DNA of 53,239 bases, from NCBI GenBank assembly GCA_934358955.1, contig CAKRLC010000005.1:1-53239 (forward strand). Reading direction: 5' to 3'. The position numbers were made by a program, and so were the translations under genes. Under the pieces are notes generated by a model that worked only from the letters and a program-made list of their open reading frames with translations, did not search any database and was not told the origin of the DNA. The stretch comes from an uncultured Roseburia sp. GTDB lineage: Bacteria > Bacillota > Clostridia > Lachnospirales > Lachnospiraceae. Positions 44,887-51,837 of this stretch are shown one piece after another; position 1 is the stretch's first letter, and every line of letters begins with the position of its first letter.

Positions 44887-47800
44887 GCAGCCTTCTTCTG
44901 TGCCTTTCTTTCAGCTTTTGCCTGAAGCTTTGCAAGTTTTTTCTTTGTTGGTTTAAACAGGCGGAAAATCCGGTACACTTCAAAGACAATAAGCAGTCCG
45001 AAGATCACGTCAATTGCAAGCTTAATCTTACCGGTCGTTCTCATTCCATCTTTGATATGGGATCCTGGCATTACACCATTCATGCTCTTGCTGTTTGCAA
45101 TTGTATAAAGTGTACGATGCATTGCCTGTCTCGCATAATAATAAGTTGCAGGATCGTTCTTATCAAAGTTGTATCTTGCAGATGCCGGAAGACTTGTCAG
45201 TTTTACATCCGCTCCGGCCTCTGTCATCTGATAACCATCCATAAAGACACCGGTATTTGCATTATCTGTCATGACGATTCCGTCAAATGCCCACTCATTG
45301 CGGAGAATACCTGTGATCAGTCCATAATCACCACCAGCCCAGGTAGCTCCTGCCCGGTTAAAGGATGTCATAACACCCTGTGATGCACGGATCTGTTTTG
45401 AAGCATTTGCATAAGTTCCATCTTCCTGTTTTTCAACATAATTTAAAGTAACATCCCCTGCTTTCATGCACATTTCAAATGGCACAAGATAAATCTCTCT
45501 TGCAGACTGTTCATTAAACCAGGTAGCCACACTGAACTGTCCATCACGGTCACCACGGTGATTTTCCTGATCGTTGAATGCAAAGTGTTTAATATAAGTA
45601 TACATACCTTTGGATGCAGCTCCGTAAACTTCTCTGGAAGCCACTGCCCCTGACAGATATGCATCTTCTGAATAGTATTCTCCGTTACGTCCGGAGTATG
45701 GTGTTCTGTGAATGTTCATAGATGGAGCATACCATCCGTCAGCCCCGCCTAAAAGACCTTCATTTCCGATCATTTCACCATATTCATCTGCAAGTTCTAA
45801 ATTCCAGGTCTGTGCCAGTGTCATGGCATTCGGGAACATTGCCCCTGTACCACCATAAATTAATCCCGCTGCCGTATCTGCATCAATATTAAATGGTTTT
45901 TCCACAGAATCAATGTATTCAATACCATAACCGGATACACCGATCGTATTATAAATCTCATCTGCCGTCAGTTCATCTAACAGATCATCCCAGAGAGAGT
46001 CATCGAAATCAAGGCCACGCATATCGATCAGCTTTAATCCATTGTCTGCACCGTAAACGATCGGTGTGTCAGCCAAGGATGCCGGATCCACGTCGGTGCC
46101 GCTTGAGAAGCTGTCAAGCTCTGCGATAAGATCTGCTGATGCCGTCTTTACATAAGTATACGATACGCCATCTTCCCCATTGATCTCATTTCCCCAGGTA
46201 CTGATCTGTGTTCCTGGTTCTCCATCATGTGTCGGGAATGTTCCTTCCCAGTCAGATCTGCTTAAGTATGTTACGTCTGCTTTGCAGTCCTGTAACTGGT
46301 TTGTGATCTCTGCGCCAGAATAAGAATCTGTTGCGTAGGTTGTCACATCGGTGTCTGTGTTATCCGGGGTGTAGACTGTTACGAAGTCTGTATTTCCACC
46401 GGTTGTAGCTTCTTCTGTAGAAAGCCCGCCTGCGGTCTGCACAGGTGCCTCAGATTTTGCAGCAAGGATATTATTAATCGCCGCATGAGCATTTTCTGCT
46501 GCTGTGATATAATAATCACCTGCATCAAAAATATAAGTTTCTGCACCATTTTCATCATAAGCCTTTAACTGCTCTTTGGTAAAAGTACAGGTAACTGTCT
46601 CTTTTTCACCCGGAGCAAGCTCACCCGTTTTGCCATAGGCAACAAGCTGTACGGAAGCTTTTTCCACACCGTTTGCCCTGTCATACTCCGTATATGGGGA
46701 CTGTGCATAGATCTCTACAACGTCTTTTCCTGCCAGATCTCCTGTATTTTCCACGTCAACGGTTACCGTGCACTCATCGCCGGACCAGTTGGTCTGCATA
46801 TTTGACCATGCAAATGTTGTATAGGAAAGACCATAACCAAATGGGTAAACCACTTCCTCTGTGTAGTTATAATCGCCTGCATTTCCCTGATTTAAAATGG
46901 CATCCTCATAACGGGTCTCATAATATTTGTAACCTACATAAATGCCTTCTTCATAAGTTACATAGTTATATTTTGTAAGCTCACCGTTCTCATCCACATA
47001 CTGATAATCACCGAAGTTCTGTGCAGCCGGAGATTTGGATGCATCTGCTGCAAATGTATCTACGGTTCTTCCGGAAGGATTTACCTGACCTGTCAAAATA
47101 TATGGAATTGATTCAATCGCTGTACAGGAAAGCACTGCTTTCACGTTCGCATAATCTTTTACCCAGCCAAGCTCTAATGCCGCATTGGAATTTGCAACAA
47201 GGATCACATTATCAAAATGATCATTCAGATAAGAGATGATCTCACGCTCTGTAGAATCCGGTTCTAAGTAACTTTTTCCCTTATCTTCTTCACTCTCTGC
47301 ATGGTTATACATGGAACGTGGCATATCACGGCCTTCACCGGCTACTCTCTTTAAGAAATAAACCGGTACCGTATTTTTCACGGAATCCATCACTTCTGTA
47401 TTTTCCTGTAAAACAGATAACGGAACTTCATGGATCGCAAAGTCTTCTGCATCACCGAAGCTGATCGATCCGGAGCTTAATCCGTACTCTTTGGACTGCT
47501 CTGTGTAAAAATCCATTAAAGTAGTATTCAGCTTTGCCCCTGCATTTTCAAAAATCTGTGTCAGTTTTCTTCCACCAACCATGGAATCATTTGCTGATAC
47601 AGTTGCTGAGTTCACGCTGAAAAAACTGAACTCTGTATTCTGTGACATTGGCAGGATTCCTTCATTACTTAAAAGTATAGTTCCTTCATCTGCGATCTGC
47701 TGATGAAGCGCTGCTTCCGCTTCCCCGATATTTTCTTTCGTATAGTCCGCCTTGTTATACTCAAGGTCAAGGCCGGATGTATCCACATCCGAATTATCAA

Positions 47801-47945
47801 TTTTGGTGTTGATTCCACCAAGCATACTGTCTGCCATTCTTGCATAATTTGGCAGGATCATATTTACCGCTGCAATGATCACCGCAAACAGAATGATCAG
47901 AATGGAGCGGATCGTCGTTCCGACAATTTTCCTCATTTTACTCAT
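44865..47945 (-). CDS. Membrane-anchored GH3 glycosidase with swapped domain order
   Basis: About 1026 aa. N-terminal membrane helix (TIRSILIILFAVIIAAVNMIL), then the GH3 C-terminal domain first (IADEGTILLSNEGILP; GYGLSYTTFAW), an Fn3-like part (AGKDVVEIYAQSPY), a Thr/Glu linker, and the GH3 catalytic barrel last: NIHRTPYSGRNGEYYSED, KHFAFNDQE and VMTDNANTG (nucleophile Asp). Ends with a second helix (IKLAIDVIFGLLIVFEVY) and a basic tail. Permuted GH3 enzymes are known from rumen/gut Clostridia. The last codons (LLFTQQ-stop) come from an inserted MITE. GAGGAGG precedes ATG 47945. Confidence 0.9.
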   Translation of the reverse strand: MSKMRKIVGTTIRSILIILFAVIIAAVNMILPNYARMADSMLGGINTKIDNSDVDTSGLDLEYNKADYTKENIGEAEAALHQQIADEGTILLSNEGILPMSQNTEFSFFSVNSATVSANDSMVGGRKLTQIFENAGAKLNTTLMDFYTEQSKEYGLSSGSISFGDAEDFAIHEVPLSVLQENTEVMDSVKNTVPVYFLKRVAGEGRDMPRSMYNHAESEEDKGKSYLEPDSTEREIISYLNDHFDNVILVANSNAALELGWVKDYANVKAVLSCTAIESIPYILTGQVNPSGRTVDTFAADASKSPAAQNFGDYQYVDENGELTKYNYVTYEEGIYVGYKYYETRYEDAILNQGNAGDYNYTEEVVYPFGYGLSYTTFAWSNMQTNWSGDECTVTVDVENTGDLAGKDVVEIYAQSPYTEYDRANGVEKASVQLVAYGKTGELAPGEKETVTCTFTKEQLKAYDENGAETYIFDAGDYYITAAENAHAAINNILAAKSEAPVQTAGGLSTEEATTGGNTDFVTVYTPDNTDTDVTTYATDSYSGAEITNQLQDCKADVTYLSRSDWEGTFPTHDGEPGTQISTWGNEINGEDGVSYTYVKTASADLIAELDSFSSGTDVDPASLADTPIVYGADNGLKLIDMRGLDFDDSLWDDLLDELTADEIYNTIGVSGYGIEYIDSVEKPFNIDADTAAGLIYGGTGAMFPNAMTLAQTWNLELADEYGEMIGNEGLLGGADGWYAPSMNIHRTPYSGRNGEYYSEDAYLSGAVASREVYGAASKGMYTYIKHFAFNDQENHRGDRDGQFSVATWFNEQSAREIYLVPFEMCMKAGDVTLNYVEKQEDGTYANASKQIRASQGVMTSFNRAGATWAGGDYGLITGILRNEWAFDGIVMTDNANTGVFMDGYQMTEAGADVKLTSLPASARYNFDKNDPATYYYARQAMHRTLYTIANSKSMNGVMPGSHIKDGMRTTGKIKLAIDVIFGLLIVFEVYRIFRLFKPTKKKLAKLQAKAERKAQKKAALLFTQQ

Positions 47946-47974
47946 ATGTGCCTCCTCTTTTTTCACGATGTGCC

Positions 47975-48305
47975 GGTGACTGCAAAATGATATAGATTAT
48001 GAAGATATTCCGGGATTTTCTCTGGGCGTTAAGTTGGGAAGGGCAGATTTTTTGTCTGTGCTGACAGATGACACAAAAGAACTCTGTAAAGTTCCATTGT
48101 GCAAAACATTCCGATGAGTCTCTGAAAGCGTGAATTGTGTCAGCAAAGGCTTCCACAATTCATGAGTCTCCTCTTCATTGCACAAAGAGAAACTTTACAC
48201 AGTTCTTTTGTGCATCTTGTCAATAAAAGTTATAATCTGCCCTTCTTCATCCCGTTCCAGAGAAAATCCCAGAATATCCATCTACGTTGTGGATTTTGCA
48301 TCACC
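47975..48305. repeat. Large foldback (imperfect inverted repeat, ~331 bp)
   Basis: Arms run from 47975 to about 48135 and back from about 48150 to 48305. Matching blocks, outside in: GGTGA(C)TGCAAAAT; a 22-bp block with 1 mismatch (GATATTC.GGGATTTTC...); GAAGGGCAGATT; TGACA.GATG; a 22-bp block at 48072-48093 / 48191-48212 with 1 mismatch; TTGTGCAA; GAATTGTG/CACAATTC at the centre. No ORF of note, no clear target duplication. It fills most of the gap between the GHKL kinase and the GH3 start. Confidence 0.8.
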
Positions 48306-48344
48306 TTCCTCTGTGGTGTCATTAAAGTAACATGCACAGACAAA

Positions 48345-48375
48345 AAAATGCAGGCTAAGTCCTAACCTGCATTTT
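48345..48375 (-). terminator. Terminator of the LytTR/GHKL operon
   Basis: AAAATGCAGG / CCTGCATTTT with an 11-nt loop and T7 on the minus strand, downstream of both the kinase and the 28-codon ORF. Confidence 0.85.
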
Positions 48376-48406
48376 CGGAGACATATTCGGTTGATCATAA
48401 CATAAA

Positions 48407-48493
48407 TTAAGGTCTGCTCACGAACCTGAATTGGCAAGTCCGTACAAAAAAGCGTTTAAATTCCTTTTCGTACAATGGAGATAAGTCTTTCAT
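48407..48493 (-). CDS. 28-residue ORF after the GHKL kinase (candidate peptide)
   Basis: Starts 13 nt after the kinase stop, with AAGG 5 nt before the ATG, and ends before the operon terminator. MKDLSPLYEKEFKRFFVRTC then QFRFVSRP: basic, one Cys at position 20 followed by four residues and a short tail. AAGGTCTGC/GCAGACCTT (10-bp arms 48408-48417 and 48494-48503) frame the ORF, and an inner GTAC-AAAA/TTTT-GTAC stem lies within. Could be a signal or regulatory peptide; could be chance. No AgrB-type processing protein is seen in the window. Confidence 0.35.
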   Translation of the reverse strand: MKDLSPLYEKEFKRFFVRTCQFRFVSRP

Positions 48494-48506
48494 GCAGACC
48501 TTACCA

Positions 48507-49814
48507 CTAACGATCCCCTGCAAAGATCATCCGCAGCAAATATTTTCCCTGCTCCGTCTTAATGACCATCTGCCCTCCGTAATGTTCAATGATCTGCCTG
48601 ATGCTTTTCGTTCCAAAGCCATGGTTTCCCGCATCCTGCTTGGTCGTTACCGGAAGCTGGTCACCATTATAGATCAGTTCACCTTCATATGGATTTACAA
48701 TTTCCACCAGAAGAATTCCTTTTTTATTCTGTATCTGTACGGAAATCCAACGCGCTTTCTCATCTGCTATTTTCCTGTTTGCTTCAATGGCATTATCCAG
48801 GGCATTTCCAAATAATGTATACAGATCCAGTTCATCCATAAAGGAGAGCTGGCTTCCATCTGCAATACAACTCATTGCAATGTGACTGCTCTGGCAGGTC
48901 AGCTTTTTCTCCGTCAGAACAGTGTCCAGATAATCATTTCCGGTTCGCACCACAGCATCGTAGGATGCGATCCGGCTCTCCATATCCTGGAGTTTTGCCT
49001 TGCGCTTATCCTCATCACTCATTGTTGAAAGCAGCATAAGCTGATGTTTTATATCATGATAATGCTGATTTACAACTGCAATACTCTCTTTCGACATTTC
49101 ATAGCGGAGCTTTGTTTTTTCCCAAAGCTGTTCCTTCTGGGAAAATTCGATCCGTTCGATCTCCCTTTTCATCTGTCCACGCTGATTTGTCAGGATAAAG
49201 ATACAGCATAAGATGGCATAGATGCTGTGAAGCTGCGCATATCCGAAATAATCCATCACAATGCTAAGTCCACACACGATCGTGATCAGGACAACCGATG
49301 TTGTTGTAGCGGCAATTGCACCGATCGGATATTTCCCATCATAAACAGTTCCCCTTGCAAACCAGAAATATGCCAAAAGAAATGAGCCTGCAAGACATGG
49401 AAGATATATCACAGGATGCTTATTTCCGATCACTCCACCGGATACATACTCGGTCAAAACACGGATACAGTAAAAAATATGCTCGATCCCATAGCTTAAC
49501 GCGAAAATATAAATTGCTTCATAAATACTGCTCTCTGTATACAGATAAATCGCGCCGACCAAAACCGCCCAGACCATAAAAAACCAGACTAACGTCATGC
49601 CAATTCCCTGGGTAAACAGCGCAACTTCTATCTTCTCCAGTCCAAACTGTTTTATATAACTTCCTGCCATTACCGTTAACAAAAACATTCCCATAAAAAC
49701 AGCCGCCAGTGCCTTTTCCATCCCCCGATTCCGCTTTTTTAACGGCAGGCAAAGCCCGATCGCAGGAAGTACCATTTCTAACAGATAAAGAAAATTAAAT
49801 CCTGTTATCTCCAT
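48507..49814 (-). CDS. GHKL-domain sensor kinase (AgrC-like)
   Basis: 435 aa. Six or seven membrane helices in the first ~200 residues, then a cytoplasmic coiled-coil, the phospho-acceptor region (VNQHYHDIKHQLML), and a GHKL ATPase (LFGNALDNAIEA; NHGFGTKSIRQIIEHYGG). Typical partner of LytTR regulators. Start at ATG 49814, 1 nt after the regulator's stop, with GGAG 7 nt before. Confidence 0.92.
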   Translation of the reverse strand: MEITGFNFLYLLEMVLPAIGLCLPLKKRNRGMEKALAAVFMGMFLLTVMAGSYIKQFGLEKIEVALFTQGIGMTLVWFFMVWAVLVGAIYLYTESSIYEAIYIFALSYGIEHIFYCIRVLTEYVSGGVIGNKHPVIYLPCLAGSFLLAYFWFARGTVYDGKYPIGAIAATTTSVVLITIVCGLSIVMDYFGYAQLHSIYAILCCIFILTNQRGQMKREIERIEFSQKEQLWEKTKLRYEMSKESIAVVNQHYHDIKHQLMLLSTMSDEDKRKAKLQDMESRIASYDAVVRTGNDYLDTVLTEKKLTCQSSHIAMSCIADGSQLSFMDELDLYTLFGNALDNAIEANRKIADEKARWISVQIQNKKGILLVEIVNPYEGELIYNGDQLPVTTKQDAGNHGFGTKSIRQIIEHYGGQMVIKTEQGKYLLRMIFAGDR

Positions 49815-49815
49815 C

Positions 49816-50529
49816 TTATATCTCCATTCCAACATAGTCTGCCAGCGCTTCCAGAAACTCCTTCTTACGGCTGCGGCTTAAGAAAATCTGCGCGCCATTC
49901 ACAAAAACCGTATCTTTTTTCACTTCATCCACATACTTTAAGTTCACAAGCTGGGACTGTCCGCTTTTTACAAAATAATATTCCGCAAGCTCATCCGCCA
50001 TCGTCTTTAATGTGATCCCATGTCTGGAGTAAACATGATCTGCCGTGTGGAAGAACATGTCATGCCCGATCACCTCTATGTATCGGATATCCTCTGTCGA
50101 GATCTTGCATTTACTCTCGCCATCTGTCACCAAAAGCTGCTTTTCCTTCTGATACTTTGCTGTAATCGCCAACACTTTATCCAGCATCATCGCAAGCTGT
50201 TCATAGACAACCGGTTTTAAAATAAAATCCAGTGCATTCACTTTATAGCCTTCGATCGCATACTGTGCTAATGCTGTAATAAATACGATCTTGGCATCTG
50301 CATCTACTTCACGGATCTTACGCGCAGTCGTCATTCCATCCTGATGCTTCATATGAATATCTAAAAGGATCAAATCATAATCTGCTGTGTAATCATCTAA
50401 AATATCAATTCCATCATTAAAAACCCGCACGATAAAAGCTTCCCTGTGCTCTTTTTCATATTTTCTGAGATGCTCGATCAGCGCCATCTGGCACTCGCGT
50501 TCATCTTCTACAATTGCTATCTTTAGCAT
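49816..50529 (-). CDS. LytTR-family response regulator (AgrA-like)
   Basis: 237 aa. Receiver with Asp57 (DLILLDIHMKHQDG) and LKP Lys; C-terminal LytTR DNA-binding domain (IRYIEVIGHDMFFHTADH; SQLVNLKYVDEVKKD...FLSRSRKKEFLEAL). The frame opens at 50580, but GGGGAGAAG sits before ATG 50529. Tandem 12-bp repeats in its promoter region (50682-50705) may be its own target. Confidence 0.94.
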   Translation of the reverse strand: MLKIAIVEDERECQMALIEHLRKYEKEHREAFIVRVFNDGIDILDDYTADYDLILLDIHMKHQDGMTTARKIREVDADAKIVFITALAQYAIEGYKVNALDFILKPVVYEQLAMMLDKVLAITAKYQKEKQLLVTDGESKCKISTEDIRYIEVIGHDMFFHTADHVYSRHGITLKTMADELAEYYFVKSGQSQLVNLKYVDEVKKDTVFVNGAQIFLSRSRKKEFLEALADYVGMEI

Positions 50530-50623
50530 AGTCTTCTCCCCTGTTTGCATCTGCTCTGTATTCTTACGGATCTGTGACATATCTGCCTGATACTGTCACA
50601 TTTTTCAAATTTTCAAAAGCTAC

Positions 50624-50705
50624 ATTATACTCTCAGATACCGCTGATTCCTGCTATTTGGCTTATCCGGATTTCTAATTGTCTTACGTATTATCTTACGT
50701 ACTAT
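50624..50705 (-). promoter_or_regulatory. Promoter region of the LytTR operon with tandem 12-mers
   Basis: Minus-strand -10 TATAAT (50624-50629) with a poor -35, and CTTACGTATTAT / CTTACGTACTAT in tandem at 50682-50693 and 50694-50705, about 60-80 bp upstream of the start point. The rest of the 380-bp gap up to 50910 shows only the GtrA-like gene's terminator. Confidence 0.5.
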
Positions 50706-50837
50706 CTGACTGTATTATATAAACATTTGGAAAACTTTTCAATTTACCAGTGCATTTTTCAGTAAGTCCTGGTCTGTTTTGGGCGGAAATTAGGACTCTT
50801 CCTTCATTGTTCCATCTAGTATTGCTGGAGCATATAA

Positions 50838-50874
50838 AAAGTCCCATCTTGTCTTTCAAACAAAATGAGACTTT
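50838..50874 (-). terminator. Terminator of the GtrA-like gene
   Basis: 15-bp stem with two G.U pairs in the minus-strand RNA (arms 50838-50852 and 50860-50874), 7-nt loop, TTTTTAT tail, 37 bp after the stop. Confidence 0.8.
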
Positions 50875-50910
50875 CTTTTCTGTTAATTTCCAAATCAATT
50901 TTTTTGTTTC

Positions 50911-51483
50911 TTAAGCTTCCGCTTTTTTTGCTTCCCCTTCCGGGAAAATGATCTTATTTACAAAGAAGAATACTACCATAGATACTCCACCGTTTAATAC
51001 CGTTGTTCCGATGTTATACAGCCAGTCCGGTACGAACATTCCTGCAACAGCAACCCAGATACAGTTGATAGAATTTACGATACAGGTTACGATACAGAAT
51101 GCGATCAGATACCACATTCCCTGATACCAGATATTTCCCTTGCTGCGGAATACAAAGCTTCGCTGGATTGGAAAATTGATACATTCTCCGACTACCATTG
51201 CGATCATGTACGCACAGAAGTATGGAAGTCCGCCATGAGCTGCGTCATAACCGATGATATTCCATTTAAAGGTTTCTCCAAATAATGTGATATCGATTCC
51301 CGGAAAACCAAAGTCAACCTTTGGAAGACCTGCAAATGCAAGTGGTAAAAACAGTAACATAAAATATTTCAATACTGTGATCAGGTTACTTACAATAACA
51401 AATAATCCTCCCTCACGGATCCATTTGGATGCACCCGGATGTTTCTCTGCAAATCCGGCCCATAAGTTTTTCATTTTCTCCAT
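50911..51483 (-). CDS. GtrA-like multi-spanning membrane protein
   Basis: 190 aa, four predicted helices. The ECINFPIQRSFVFRSKGN segment matches the loop of the GtrA family (usually involved in moving lipid-linked sugars), with an unusually long first loop. AAGGGAT lies before ATG 51483; the frame runs open to 51516. It sits between the LytTR system and the second GH3 gene, suggesting a link to surface glycan handling. Confidence 0.72.
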   Translation of the reverse strand: MEKMKNLWAGFAEKHPGASKWIREGGLFVIVSNLITVLKYFMLLFLPLAFAGLPKVDFGFPGIDITLFGETFKWNIIGYDAAHGGLPYFCAYMIAMVVGECINFPIQRSFVFRSKGNIWYQGMWYLIAFCIVTCIVNSINCIWVAVAGMFVPDWLYNIGTTVLNGGVSMVVFFFVNKIIFPEGEAKKAEA

Positions 51484-51765
51484 AATACTTATCCCTTTCT
51501 CTCCGACAAGCGACATGCTCTTCTAACAGTCGTGTACTTTTTACTTGTCTTTATCCTATCACAAGGATTTTTCTTTGGAGAAAATTTGCATAATCTGTGC
51601 TTTTTTTAGCATAAATGGTATCTATCGTGCTTCTGATTCTGTCTTTTTAAGCAATACAACGGCAGGACTCTGTCTGTTATCACCAAGCGTATTGAAAGTG
51701 ATCGAACAGATCACCCGGTATTTTGGAGATCACGATCATTGAAGTTCCATTGGTCATGATCACAA
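51484..51765. other. Gene-poor stretch; possible remnant on the minus strand
   Basis: No convincing gene. A 30-codon minus-strand ORF (51622-51714, GTG start, ending SPAVVLLKKTESEAR) has protein-like composition and could be the tail of a decayed gene. ATCCT/AGGAT forms a small hairpin near the GtrA-like promoter area. Confidence 0.3.
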
Positions 51766-51805
51766 AAAAATCCTGTGTGCTTATTTCTAAACACACAGGA
51801 TTTTT
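51766..51805 (-). terminator. Terminator of the second GH3 gene
   Basis: 14-bp stem AAAAATCCTGTGTG / CACACAGGATTTTT, 12-nt loop, 32 bp after the stop. Confidence 0.9.
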
Positions 51806-51837
51806 CTATTTCAGATTAAAAACACCTGTTTTTATAT

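Noticed and set aside
50911..51483. AgrB-type peptide processing protein near the AgrC/AgrA-like pair
   Set aside because: The membrane protein matches GtrA-type loops and lacks the AgrB Cys/His catalytic pattern, so no processing enzyme can be named.
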